64,000 nt of DNA. It comes from Mariniphaga sp041684965. Lineage in GTDB: Bacteria > Bacteroidota > Bacteroidia > Bacteroidales > Prolixibacteraceae. The stretch spans positions 21,532-85,531 of the forward strand of contig JAWLGR010000020.1 in assembly GCA_041684965.1 (NCBI GenBank), written 5' to 3'. The position numbers and the translations under genes are program-made. Below the pieces are notes generated by a model, which saw only the letters and a program-made list of their open reading frames with translations, was not told where the DNA came from and searched no databases. Of this stretch, positions 17,804 through 27,292 are shown piece by piece; position 1 is the first letter of the stretch, and the number at the start of each line of letters is the position of its first letter.

Positions 17804-18691
17804 ATGCAACCAACCGATCTGAAAAAAAAATATCTTGAACATATAACAAAATTTTTGTCTCAGCCCTATCCATTCTTTTATAAAGGGAAAATTTTGTGGC
17901 TGGTCGCTGGTTTATTGTTTATGGCAACTTTGCTTTTTAGTTACCTGTTTGAACCTTTTGAAGTATATCTCCCTGAGCATAAGATGAACTACTTTTGGAT
18001 TTCATTAATTCATGCGCTTAACCCGGTATTGATTGTTGTTTTTTTCTCTTTAATAAAAATACCTTCAAAAACTGTGGAAAACTGGAATGTTCGCAAAGAA
18101 ATGCTTCTAATAATATTGTTTTTATTTTTGGTTGGTATTGCACAATTCATGATACGCGATATCATATACAATAATCCAAATAACTGGTCGATGAGATATC
18201 TTTATGAAGAAGTCAGGAATACTATTCTGATCGGAACATTATTCGCAATACTTTTTACTTCTTTAAATTTTAACCGGTTAAATGAGAGAAACATTAAAAA
18301 AGCCAATGCGCTAAAACTACCAGGTGATAATTTGAAATCATCTGATTCAACGGTTTTTATTGAAACCCAGGTGAAAAGTGATAATTTTAAATTGGATGTT
18401 GATGATTTTATTTTCGCAAAAGCTGATGGCAATTATGTTGAGCTGTATTTAAAAGACAAGAAAATTATTAAAATGGTAAAAAGGGTTTCCTTGAAAGAGT
18501 TGGAATCATTATTAAAACCATTTCCCAACATTATTAAAACGCATAGATCTTACCTTGTTAATATAAACTACATCAATAAAGTTATTGGTAATGCTCAGGG
18601 ATATAAATTACACATACATAATTACGATAAAATAATACCTGTTTCGAGAAATATGATTCAACATTTCGAAACGACATTAAAAACAAGTTGA
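17804..18691 (+). CDS. Membrane-bound LytTR-family transcription regulator
   Basis: A 295-residue protein with four hydrophobic segments in residues 25-160 (for example ILWLVAGLLFMATLLF and EMLLIILFLFLVGIA), a linker, and a LytTR DNA-binding domain at about 190-293 (DFIFAKADGNYVELYL, IKTHRSYLVNINYI). There is no receiver domain, so it belongs to the Bacteroidota group in which LytTR is fused to membrane helices and the signal is sensed in the membrane. It diverges from propeller gene B over about 250 bases and precedes the acyltransferase gene by about 100 bases, making both candidate targets. Confidence 0.8.
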   Translation: MQPTDLKKKYLEHITKFLSQPYPFFYKGKILWLVAGLLFMATLLFSYLFEPFEVYLPEHKMNYFWISLIHALNPVLIVVFFSLIKIPSKTVENWNVRKEMLLIILFLFLVGIAQFMIRDIIYNNPNNWSMRYLYEEVRNTILIGTLFAILFTSLNFNRLNERNIKKANALKLPGDNLKSSDSTVFIETQVKSDNFKLDVDDFIFAKADGNYVELYLKDKKIIKMVKRVSLKELESLLKPFPNIIKTHRSYLVNINYINKVIGNAQGYKLHIHNYDKIIPVSRNMIQHFETTLKTS

Positions 18692-18793
18692 CCAAAATCT
18701 TGCCATTCGTCCCAAAACTTTGTTCTTCGTAACAAAAAAAATTAAAGAGCTGATTTCCCAATTACTTTTGCCAGAAATGTAAAATACAACATT

Positions 18794-20029
18794 ATGCGCA
18801 GGTACGATTTAGACTGGCTGAGAGTATTGGTTTTTATTTTACTCATTTTTTATCATGTGGGAATGCTGTTTGTTCCCTGGGAGTTTCATATTAAAAATAA
18901 CATTATCTGCTCCTGGTTACAGTATCCAATGTGGTTTGTTAATCAGTGGCGGTTACCCATTTTATTTGTGATTTCAGGAATGGGAACTTATTATGCCCTG
19001 CATAAACGGAGCGGAATTCAATTTGCATTAGAGCGAGTAAAAAGGCTTCTTATACCTCTGGCTTTTGGGATGGTATTCATCATTCCACCTCAAGTGTATG
19101 TCGAACGGCTAGTTAAACATGAATTTAGAGGAAATTATTTTGACTTTTGGACATTGAAAGCATTTGCCGGCGTCTATCCTGCAGGAAATTTCAGTTGGCA
19201 TCATTTGTGGTTTTTACCTTACCTGTTACTGTTTTCGATAATGTTAATACCGGTTTTTTTATACTTTAAAAAGCATCCACAAAATAGTTTCAGTAATTTC
19301 CTAAAACTAGCTGTTAAAAACCCACTGGGTTTGTATCTTTTTATTATCCCAATGTATTTTACAGAAACTTTTTTAAGACCACATTTCCCGGTAACGCATA
19401 ATTTAGTCAGTGATTGGTATACTTTTATTAATTACTTAATTTTGTTTTTTTATGGATATATATTGATAACTGTAAAAGATAATTTCTGGGAAACAGTTGA
19501 GAAAGGCCGAAAATCTTTTTTATTAACCGGAATAATAAGCTTTACAATTCTGCTTTTTATAGCGCTTAGTTTAAAAGAAGTTTATACCTGGCATTACCTG
19601 AAAGCATTTTTGCAGGTACTAAGCCTCTGGTCGTGGATATTAACTTTATTCGGATTTGCTGCCAGATATTTAAACAGGGAAAGCAAAATATTAAGCTATT
19701 CCAATGAAGCTGTTTATCCTTTCTATATATTACATCAAACCGTTATGATTGTAATTGCTTATTCTTTAATTAGTTTAAACTGGACACCCGGATTGAAAAT
19801 CGGAGTGCTGATTATTGGTACGTTTGGTATAACGTGGCTGTTGTATGAATACTTTATTCGGAGATGGAAATTTATCAGACCTTTTTTTGGATTAAAGAAA
19901 AAAGCAGCCGATAAAAAATATTTGCATATAGAATTTGCTGACAGATTGCAGAAAGCAGACAGTTTATACCCAACCGTCCGCGATTACGAATTTCAAAATG
20001 ACTTAAAATCAGGGGAATTAAAAATATGA
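18794..20029 (+). CDS. Acyltransferase family 3 membrane protein
   Basis: A 411-residue polytopic protein of the acyltransferase-3 (OafA/NolL/MdoC) family. It begins DLDWLRVLVFILLIFYHVG, with the family's Arg and catalytic-type His in the first helix, followed by about ten membrane helices and the GMGTYYAL and WHHLWFLPYLL motifs. It transfers acetyl or other acyl groups to an extracytoplasmic sugar or glycan. The C-terminal 40 residues are a soluble charged tail. It lies about 100 bases after the LytTR gene on the same strand, suggesting shared transcription. Confidence 0.8.
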   Translation: MRRYDLDWLRVLVFILLIFYHVGMLFVPWEFHIKNNIICSWLQYPMWFVNQWRLPILFVISGMGTYYALHKRSGIQFALERVKRLLIPLAFGMVFIIPPQVYVERLVKHEFRGNYFDFWTLKAFAGVYPAGNFSWHHLWFLPYLLLFSIMLIPVFLYFKKHPQNSFSNFLKLAVKNPLGLYLFIIPMYFTETFLRPHFPVTHNLVSDWYTFINYLILFFYGYILITVKDNFWETVEKGRKSFLLTGIISFTILLFIALSLKEVYTWHYLKAFLQVLSLWSWILTLFGFAARYLNRESKILSYSNEAVYPFYILHQTVMIVIAYSLISLNWTPGLKIGVLIIGTFGITWLLYEYFIRRWKFIRPFFGLKKKAADKKYLHIEFADRLQKADSLYPTVRDYEFQNDLKSGELKI

Positions 20030-20083
20030 CTTTCATGATAATCGAACTATCAATAATATGAACCTTTCCTGTTAAGCATACTT

Positions 20084-20410
20084 AGTTATCTTATAAATAA
20101 TTCAACAAAATACCGCCGGGAGGAGGTGTCTTTAGAAATTGAAGTTAAAATCGAAAGAGAAAAGATTTCACTATTTTTTCAGTAAAAGATAACGGAATAG
20201 GTTTGGGATCTGGGAAAATATAAAGTTCAGCTTTTTACCCCTTTCATGCGAATTACTACAAAAAAAACGGAAGGAACAGGAATTAGCCTGTACATCATAA
20301 TAACAATCATCGAAAAAAACGGTGGTAATATAAATGTGGCAAGCACTCCGGGCATAGGAACAACTTTTTATTGCTACTTCAGGGAATATAATAACAGTAA
20401 ATTTGCTTAA
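20084..20410 (+). pseudogene. Histidine kinase ATPase-domain remnant
   Basis: Three frames together recreate the end of a sensor kinase HATPase domain: SYLINNSTKYRREEVSLEIE (N box), FTIFSVKDNGIGLG (G1 box) and GTGISLYIIITIIEKNGGN followed by STPGIGTTFYCYF (G2 and end of the fold). Frame changes occur near 20168 and 20210. The upstream DHp domain is missing. A decayed gene of which only the C-terminal third remains. Confidence 0.7.
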
Positions 20411-20571
20411 CCTGGGTTTTTTCGATTCCTTTTGTACAGGCATCCATTTCCCGTCTCGTATTCATTGAGGTGCTTTTACCAAGTAAAGTTTATTTAAAAA
20501 GATTGTACATCATTGTTGCCAAATACTGTGCATTCCTGTTGCGAAAATCTTTGGCAAATGTTTTAACCGAT

Positions 20572-21429
20572 TCAATTCGGGCTGATATTATTATACTTCC
20601 TGCGCAGTGCTTTTATGAGCTTATCTTTTGCTTTATTAATTTTCTTTAAATATTTGATTTCCTGCTTTAGGAAATAAATGTCCATCTGCAGACCGGCATC
20701 ATCAAGAATCTCTGATGGTGTCAGTGCATCTTCATCTTTAAGAACAGATACTTGATTGGGACTTCCTGGATCCTGAAGTTCAACTTCTGAAATATTGGAT
20801 GATTCAGATTGAGGGATTTCTTCAGGAAAAGTTTCCGGAATACCATTAATTGCATTCCTTTTCTGCTGCATTTTTTGATTATTATAATAAGCATCAGCAC
20901 TTAAAGTGGCACTTTTTCTCATTTTATTAGTTTTAAAAAATTCTTCCTTGCTGATGCCTTTTGCCACTGCCTGTTTAATTTTATTCTTTAAGCTCTTATT
21001 AAGTTTCGTTAATTTAAGCTTTCGTATATGCTCAATAAAATTTTTTGCTGTACTAAAAGAAGGCTCTTCATCATTAATCCAGTGGTATTGGGTATAGCGC
21101 TTTTCACCTGTCTTATTAATGTATGGCAGGTTTTCAACTGCATGAGCGAATATTCTGTAGTCAATTCCATTATCCGTACAGAGCGTTTTCATGCTGTAAT
21201 AATTCCCGTTATTTTCACTGATATATTTGATAACTCTATATATCCTGTTAATTTCTTCCAGATTGTTGTCTTCCGCATACTGCGCTACCATTTCCTCTTC
21301 AGGTAGATGAGCGTAAAAATTATATATTTCCCGTGAAGAAGATATACGTCCATGGGCAGTGTATCCTGCTTTTTGAAGAGCATTTGCCAGGGTTTGTTTA
21401 AAATCTGAAAGTTCTTTTTTTGTAACCAT
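20572..21429 (-). CDS. Hypothetical charged protein with C-terminal coiled coil
   Basis: A 285-residue protein I do not recognise. It has no signal peptide or membrane helix and is rich in Lys and Glu. Residues 1-160 look like a compact helical domain (HGRISSSREIYNFYAHLPEEE, YRVIKYISENNGNYYSMKTL). Residues 195-235 are polar and low-complexity, and 240-282 form a basic coiled coil (LKQEIKYLKKINKAKDKLIKALRRK). The basic tail suggests nucleic-acid contact or oligomerisation, but this is a guess. Single gene between a kinase remnant and a 1 kb intergenic stretch. Confidence 0.55.
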   Translation of the reverse strand: MVTKKELSDFKQTLANALQKAGYTAHGRISSSREIYNFYAHLPEEEMVAQYAEDNNLEEINRIYRVIKYISENNGNYYSMKTLCTDNGIDYRIFAHAVENLPYINKTGEKRYTQYHWINDEEPSFSTAKNFIEHIRKLKLTKLNKSLKNKIKQAVAKGISKEEFFKTNKMRKSATLSADAYYNNQKMQQKRNAINGIPETFPEEIPQSESSNISEVELQDPGSPNQVSVLKDEDALTPSEILDDAGLQMDIYFLKQEIKYLKKINKAKDKLIKALRRKYNNISPN

Positions 21430-22433
21430 ACATTATTTTTTATTCTATTTAATAATGGAGGTTACTTTTTCCAAAAATAATACTTTTTACCACATTAATC
21501 TATTAATTTTTTTAACTTTTTAAAATAAGGTTTATGATCTCGTTATTTTTAAAAGATTGGCGATCTTATTTTCCTGATTTAAACTCATTGGAATAAAGAG
21601 GATTTGCAAAAAATTATACTTGTTGAAACAAATAAATTCAGGAAAGGCAATAAGTGAAGAAGCTGAGCTATTTCGGATAATAGAAATCTAATTTCATGTA
21701 TTAAAGCATCTTTGCAATTAAGCTTTCAAAACTGTTTCAAAATTCAGGAAATCAACATTTTAATTTTAAGATATGATAATTATCCCAGATTGAAAAAGAA
21801 AAACTTGGTGAATAGTTTAATTAATTAAATTCTGGTGAATTCATAAATATAAGATCAAAAATAATCATTCAACGAAATTAATATTTTGCGCATACAGATA
21901 ACGCATAAACTTAATTGTTTCTTGGAGAGCAGTTAATGAAGCTAACTTTTCCAAAGTTTATAATTTTGGAAAAGCTTAGGCTCTCTAGTTGAAATTTGCC
22001 TCTGCAAATGGATATTTCGGCTTAAGCGAACCCCACCTCTGATATGGAGCTAAAGTGTGTATTTAATTTAAATGAAAATCATACGCAGCATAATCAGCAG
22101 ATTAAGTATCCATTTATTCAGCAGGTCTCGAATCCTGTATTTACATTTCCAGCTAAACATTTCAACCATTTTTTCCTGTTTTGACATTATGTCGCTGTTT
22201 CAGTATGTGCGTTTTTACTTTACGCAATGCTTATGTAAATTACAGTATTTATATGCGAGACAGAAATGCTGATATAAAATCAGCAATATGAGCATCTCTT
22301 TTAAGTTTTATTTTAATGCCTTCTAATTTAGGTTGTTGTAATTTTAGCCTGGAAATTTTAAAAATTATTCAGGATTAACTTGTGCTTTATTTGCAGAGAA
22401 ATTTTTCGTAAGACCAAGCTAAATTTACAACAA
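21430..22433. other. 1 kb intergenic stretch with a structured element
   Basis: AT-rich and without a supportable gene. A 66-codon frame at 22072-22272 has no family resemblance and is probably chance. The notable content is the compound hairpin at 21925-21985, listed separately, followed by a less AT-rich segment (about 21990-22060). Confidence 0.45.
21925..21985. ncRNA. Candidate structured RNA/DNA hairpin
   Basis: A nested inverted repeat: outer arms GAGAGC (21925-21930) and GCTCTC (near 21980-21985), inner arms CTTTTCCAAA (21946-21955) and TTTGGAAAAG (from 21965), with an AAGC/GCTT extension on the inner stem and a loop of about ten bases. No T-run follows, so it does not look like a simple terminator, and no gene starts close by. 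It could be part of a small RNA, a recombination site or chance; I cannot name it. Confidence 0.3.
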
Positions 22434-22952
22434 ATGAAAGTTAATTGGCATAAATTATTTACTTTATCTGTATCTGACAGTAAATATTTCGATGATGAAA
22501 GGGTAAAATTTGAGTATACCGGCTGTAACGTCAGCAAAAAGAGTTGTTTGAATTACCTGCCGAAAATAAATAACTGTTTTCGCAAATCGGATATATTCTA
22601 TACGGATAAGGAATTTGACCAATCGCTCGAATCATTGGAAAAGGCTTATGTTATAGCCAGGAAAATTAAAGAGCCAGCTTGTTTGAATTGTGCTTTGTTT
22701 TTCAAGGCTACTGTTATCCAATCAATTAAAAATATTTACAATGAGTTGGGAAATATGTCGAAAGGTCTGTTTGCTATCCGTCGTTACCAGCCCAGCTTTG
22801 TAAAAGCCGATGAATTACTAAAAAATATTAAATACGCAAATAAGGTAAACACCCACCTGTTCCCTGATTACAGACACCTCAGCTCCCGAACCAGTTTATA
22901 TTCAAAATATTCATCCTCTCAGGATGTTGCAATCATGAACTTGCATATCTGA
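22434..22952 (+). CDS. Hypothetical TPR-like protein
   Basis: A 172-residue protein of unknown family. It begins MKVNWHKLFTL and has no signal peptide. Residues 60-130 (FDQSLESLEKAYVIARK, CALFFKATVIQSIKN) have the helix-turn-helix spacing of a tetratricopeptide-like repeat. Several cysteines occur (GCNVSKKSCLNYL, NNCF, ACLNCALFF) but not in a clear zinc motif. A GTG/TTG start further upstream is possible; I prefer the ATG at 22434. No linked genes. Confidence 0.45.
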   Translation: MKVNWHKLFTLSVSDSKYFDDERVKFEYTGCNVSKKSCLNYLPKINNCFRKSDIFYTDKEFDQSLESLEKAYVIARKIKEPACLNCALFFKATVIQSIKNIYNELGNMSKGLFAIRRYQPSFVKADELLKNIKYANKVNTHLFPDYRHLSSRTSLYSKYSSSQDVAIMNLHI

Positions 22953-23014
22953 GGTGGATAAGAATGAAATAAGATTACCGATCAGAAAAATGAGTATTTT
23001 CTTTTAAAAATTTA

Positions 23015-23092
23015 GCGAAAAACGGGATTCGAACCTGCGACCCCGGCCGTGGCATCTGTCAGCCGACGGACTGCCAACTGAGTTATTACCAG
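23015..23092 (-). tRNA. tRNA-like remnant (possible pseudo-tRNA)
   Basis: On the minus strand the stretch contains AACTCAGTTGGCAG (D-arm-like) and GGTCGCAGGTTCGAATCC (T-arm-like) at near-normal spacing. The anticodon loop resembles CTGACAG, which would give anticodon GAC (Val). The T stem has one mismatch, the anticodon and D stems pair poorly, and the acceptor ends pair only in part. I read it as a degenerate tRNA or tRNA fragment, perhaps left by an integration event. Confidence 0.4.
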
Positions 23093-23173
23093 GAGAGGGA
23101 AATAGAGAGGTAATAAAAATAGTATCGACAAAAAGAAATGGAAAACTATAACTTAAATAATAAACCTTGTATA

Positions 23174-26065
23174 ATGGAAAAAAAATGTTTGTTGAATGAT
23201 CTTCCGGGACGTATTACTAAAGTCGTTAAGGCTGTCATTGTTGCCGGACTTACATATATTCATCTTGGCTTTAGCGGTTTCGGGGCCGGTGGGACTGCAG
23301 AAATTTTGCTGGCAGACAATGGACATGCGATACATTCAATAGTGGTAGGTTCCGGAGCATCAGAGCGCACACATAAAGCAGCCGGTGATTTGGCAGAGTA
23401 TCTTGGTCGTATAGTGGGCGGAGTATTTGAGGTTAAGACTGGTGATGGTGCGACAGGGATTGCAGTTGGCACTTATAAGGATTTTCCAATATTAGAATTA
23501 GAAGATCTGTTTGACTCAGATGACATATCACGCCGGGATGAATTCCTGTTGCGCACACATGATGAGGGAGCTTACCTTGTTGGTGCGACAGACCTTGCAG
23601 CACAGCATGCAGTCTGGGATTTTCTATACCGGATAGGATACCGGCAGTTTTTCCCAACGGATACCTGGGAGTACGTTCCGCAAGAGCCTGATTTAAAAAT
23701 AATGTTAAACGATTTTGAGCAGCCGGATTTTTATAACCGAAATGGTCCGCGTGCCGCAGCCTGGGGGGATAGCAAGCTATGGCAACGCTGGCATGATCGT
23801 AATCGTATTACCTCTTCTTTCATCCTGAATACCGGACATAGTTACAATGCTATCATTAATCGTAACAAACAGGTATTCAATGAACATCCTGAATATCTAG
23901 CCCTGGTTGATGGAGTACGTGGTGGCGGGCAGGGAGATAAATTTTGTATTTCCAATAAAAATCTGCGACAACTTGTCGTTGAAGACGCCAGGAACCGAAT
24001 TGAAGCTGATCCGAATATTAACAGCATTTCAATGGATCCTTCTGATGGATCTGATTGGTGCGAATGTGATGCATGTGCCGAAATGGGTAGTGTCAGCGAC
24101 CGGGTTGTGATCCTTTCAAACGAAGTTGCAGAGGCTATTAATGGTTTGGGTTATGGTGAAAAATACGTCGGAATTTATGCTTACAATGATCATTCTCCAC
24201 CACCAAATGTTGAGGTGCACCCTAAAGTGGTCGTAAGTATTGCTACGTCTTTTATAAGAGGTGGATATACGCTTGAGGATTTAGTAAATGGTTGGTCTGA
24301 GCGTTCGGAAATTCTTGGCATCCGTGATTATTATGCTACATATGTCTGGGATCAGGGACTCCCCCGCAAAGGTCCTGGTGGCAGTGTTGATTATTTGGCG
24401 GAAAAGATACCCCACTATTACGGGAAAGGGATAAGGTTTATGAACGCGAACTCCACTGACGCATGGATTGCATATGGGTTGGGTTATTATCTTTCGGCCA
24501 GGCTTCTATGGGATGTAGATGAAGCAGAACAGATTGATAAATTGATTGACGATTTTCTCAACAAATCGTTTGGAGAGGCACGTGAGCCCATGCGTCGGTT
24601 TTATAACCTGATTGCATTGGATTATAAATCGCTGCACACAAACAAAGGTCTTCTTGCTCATATGTATGGATATATTAAAGAGGCACGTGAGTTAACCGAA
24701 GACCCGAAGGTGCACGCCCGTCTTGATGAATTGGCTCTTTACACCAGATATGTAGAGTTGTGGTTTAATTTAAAGAATATCGTGGAGCAGGATGCCCGTG
24801 ATAAAGCGGCACAGGATCTTTTCTGTCATGCATATCGGATGCAGGGCAGTATGATGGTGGATATTCAGGCGCTGTACCGTTATTTTATAAGGATTAAAAT
24901 TAATATTCCAGAAAGTGCGAACCCTGGCAACCTAATTGTTGGCAAGCAACTCGAGGATATGGCTCCCTGGAAGAGCAGCAGGGAGTTTGCAGATGATGAA
25001 ATCGCACAATTTATTACGGATGGTATTGCCAATTATAAAAAGGATATTTTGGATTTTAAACCCATTTCTTATAGCGAGGATTTGGTGCCCGCAAAAGAGA
25101 TGCTTAACCTCCCGGAGGTGAGTACGGGCGATTTAGGCAGATTTAACAGATTTCGTGGCCTTCAGAAAATGTTCACATGGTTCAACCCGGATTATAACAA
25201 AGAATTACATTTAGCAGTTACGGGCGGACTCATTGAATATTACAGGGATCGTGGAAATGTGAGGTTCAAACTGTTTTATTCCCGCGAAGCAGAATTTGAC
25301 CCGGTTTATATTGATGAGAACGTTCCGCCGGATGGTGAGCCATATCAGGTAGTACTTAAATCACCATATGAAGGGTTGCATCAGCTGGAGTGGAATGATG
25401 GTGGTGACCAAACCTGGATTAATTGGGAAGAAGGCATTCCCATGACTGTAAAGTCATGTACGATTGAACCGGCCAGACTACTTGACAACCGCACGTTGTA
25501 CTTTTATGTACCTAAAGGCACTGAGATTGTAGGTGGTTTTACCAGTGGAAATAATAATGGACGCACGCAGGTTCATGATGGAGATGGGATACAGGTTTTT
25601 GTCATGGAAAAGGTAGAAGGTGGTGAAGGTTATTTTTCGATTCCGGTACCTAAAGGGCAGGATGGAAAACTATGGTCATTCAGAAGAGCTTATGGAACTC
25701 AGATTCTTATGACGGTACCACCGTATCTTGCTCGTAATGAAAAAGAATTACTTCTCCCCAGGGAAGTTATTGAGGCTGACAGATTGATTTCCAGCGGAAA
25801 TAACGTAACCAATCAAAATAGTACAATTAATGTCTATCCAAATCCAACAAAAGATCTGCTTCATATTCAAATTAAAGATCATTATGAAGAAACCGAAGGG
25901 ATTGCTATTTTTAATGCTGAGGGTAAATGTGTAAAAATAGTGTCTGCCGGAGAATTCAATTCAGGAATAAAAAGCATTGATATCTCAACCTTCATGCCTG
26001 ATTTATATTTTGTTCAGGTTAAATTTAAAGACAGAATTATTACTAAAAAGATTATAAAAGAATAA
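23174..26065 (+). CDS. DUF4838 protein with T9SS sorting domain
   Basis: Large secreted protein (963 residues from this start; an in-frame ATG at 23138 adds 12). The N-terminus has a hydrophobic segment (VVKAVIVAGLTYIHLGF) acting as signal. It continues with a GH20b/alpha-glucuronidase-N-like beta-sandwich (HKAAGDLAEYLGRI...AVWDFLYRIGYRQFFPTDTWE) and then the DUF4838 domain, including SMDPSDGSDWCECDAC with paired cysteines. The last 80 residues are a type A T9SS sorting domain (INVYPNPTKDLLHIQI ... KKIIKE), so it should be exported by the Por system. DUF4838 proteins are thought to act on polysaccharides, but the reaction is not established. GC content looks somewhat higher than its surroundings. 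Confidence 0.8.
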   Translation: MEKKCLLNDLPGRITKVVKAVIVAGLTYIHLGFSGFGAGGTAEILLADNGHAIHSIVVGSGASERTHKAAGDLAEYLGRIVGGVFEVKTGDGATGIAVGTYKDFPILELEDLFDSDDISRRDEFLLRTHDEGAYLVGATDLAAQHAVWDFLYRIGYRQFFPTDTWEYVPQEPDLKIMLNDFEQPDFYNRNGPRAAAWGDSKLWQRWHDRNRITSSFILNTGHSYNAIINRNKQVFNEHPEYLALVDGVRGGGQGDKFCISNKNLRQLVVEDARNRIEADPNINSISMDPSDGSDWCECDACAEMGSVSDRVVILSNEVAEAINGLGYGEKYVGIYAYNDHSPPPNVEVHPKVVVSIATSFIRGGYTLEDLVNGWSERSEILGIRDYYATYVWDQGLPRKGPGGSVDYLAEKIPHYYGKGIRFMNANSTDAWIAYGLGYYLSARLLWDVDEAEQIDKLIDDFLNKSFGEAREPMRRFYNLIALDYKSLHTNKGLLAHMYGYIKEARELTEDPKVHARLDELALYTRYVELWFNLKNIVEQDARDKAAQDLFCHAYRMQGSMMVDIQALYRYFIRIKINIPESANPGNLIVGKQLEDMAPWKSSREFADDEIAQFITDGIANYKKDILDFKPISYSEDLVPAKEMLNLPEVSTGDLGRFNRFRGLQKMFTWFNPDYNKELHLAVTGGLIEYYRDRGNVRFKLFYSREAEFDPVYIDENVPPDGEPYQVVLKSPYEGLHQLEWNDGGDQTWINWEEGIPMTVKSCTIEPARLLDNRTLYFYVPKGTEIVGGFTSGNNNGRTQVHDGDGIQVFVMEKVEGGEGYFSIPVPKGQDGKLWSFRRAYGTQILMTVPPYLARNEKELLLPREVIEADRLISSGNNVTNQNSTINVYPNPTKDLLHIQIKDHYEETEGIAIFNAEGKCVKIVSAGEFNSGIKSIDISTFMPDLYFVQVKFKDRIITKKIIKE

Positions 26066-26277
26066 CTATTTAAAACGGGTCTTGACAGCATTGAAATGTA
26101 AGACATAGAATGATTCCCTGTAGGACAATAAATCATTCCAGATGCATTGAAAGATCTCCTCAGCAATTGCTGAGCAGTTTATTGTTACCATTTCTGATGG
26201 TTTGATTAAGGCTTGCAGGATATTTCAATTTCGCTACCTGTAAGTATTATACGCCTTCATATTCAGAAGATTTATAT
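26066..26277. other. Intergenic with a perfect 16-base palindrome
   Basis: Contains CTCAGCAATTGCTGAG at 26159-26174, a perfect palindrome about 95 bases after the DUF4838 stop codon. No T-run follows, so a terminator role is uncertain; an operator is equally possible. Nothing else recognised. Confidence 0.3.
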
Positions 26278-26578
26278 GTGGATTGACCATCCTGCTTCCC
26301 CTTTCAGTAGAAAGTGAAATATTAAAAGTAGGTGCACCTCCACTTCCATAACTATCGTGCGGCCATGAGATATGAAGCCACAATAGAGAATGAGCCAGTC
26401 GTTCTCCTTAATGGAGAATTCCATAGAAAGAGGCGCAAAGTACCTGTAAAGAGTAACCTGGATCCTTTAGCTGTATAGTTTTTTAACCTGGAAAAAGTTT
26501 CATTAAAACTTTCCAGTAAGTCATGTTCTTTGGTATAGGTCTTAATCTTATCAAGTCTGCCGTTATATCCATTAAAAT
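26278..26578 (-). pseudogene. DUF4120-like module remnant (copy 1)
   Basis: On the minus strand, successive frames read NGYNGRLDKIKTYTKEHDL, LESFNETFSRLKNYTAKG, YRYFAPLSMEFSIKEN and SYGSGGAPTFNISLSTE followed by MVNPH. This is the longest trace of the repeated small gene in this window and shows the likely ancestral layout: N-terminal GRLxEIKxxAKExxLLESFN, central FAPLSMEFSI and C-terminal APTFSVSL. At least two frameshifts are needed. The central and C-terminal motifs recall DUF4120 (YSDFAPYSF, GWxIHT), found in Bacteroidota accessory regions. Confidence 0.55.
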
Positions 26579-27292
26579 GATTGGATGTTTATTTTAAATT
26601 CGGATAAAAACAGTAGAAACCTGGAATCATAGACACGATATTGAAAACCAATCAAACTCTAAAATTTGTTGGCGATTGCACTCATTCCAACTTTTATCGC
26701 TTATAGATTAAAAATAAACTGAAAGCAATTCGAAAATAATCAATACTGCTTGCAACAGCGGTTTTTGCTAATGCGGGATCATCTGGTTAAATAAATTACA
26801 CATTAATTCTCCCTGGGGGAGTAGAAGAGAGCTGAATGGTTCTCAATGTCACTAAGTTATTTTGGACCAGGTAGTCATTCTGATGATCATAAATTTAAAA
26901 TTTCCAATAAATTAGTTAGTCTGACCATTAATGTGTTACTTTAGGGATAAATAAATGTTAATATTCACAGAAAGTTATCTTAATATCGCTGGCAACTTTT
27001 ATTTGTTGTGAAATTCCTCTCTAGAAAGCGAGAACAGTTAATAAAACAGCAAATATAAATTCCTCAACCTTCTTTGTTAAGAATAAGTTTCTGAATTCTT
27101 CAAAGATTATCCATACTATCTTTTGGAGTATCATTTACAAGCAGGAGTACGGATTAAAAAAATGGAAATGGGGAAAGTAAATGTAAAAAAGTAATAAAGA
27201 AGCAGGATTAAATCAGAATCAACAGAAGATAATCATGCAAATGGTCTGGAGGCAGTTAATATTTATCAAACAAAACAATAATAACAATTTTT
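26579..27292. other. Intergenic, no gene seen
   Basis: About 700 AT-rich bases with stops in all frames and no recognisable remnant. It should hold the promoter of the kinase gene at 27293. Confidence 0.4.

Noticed and set aside
22072..22272. 66-codon plus-strand ORF
   Set aside because: No recognisable domain, AT-driven composition, no ribosome-binding site.
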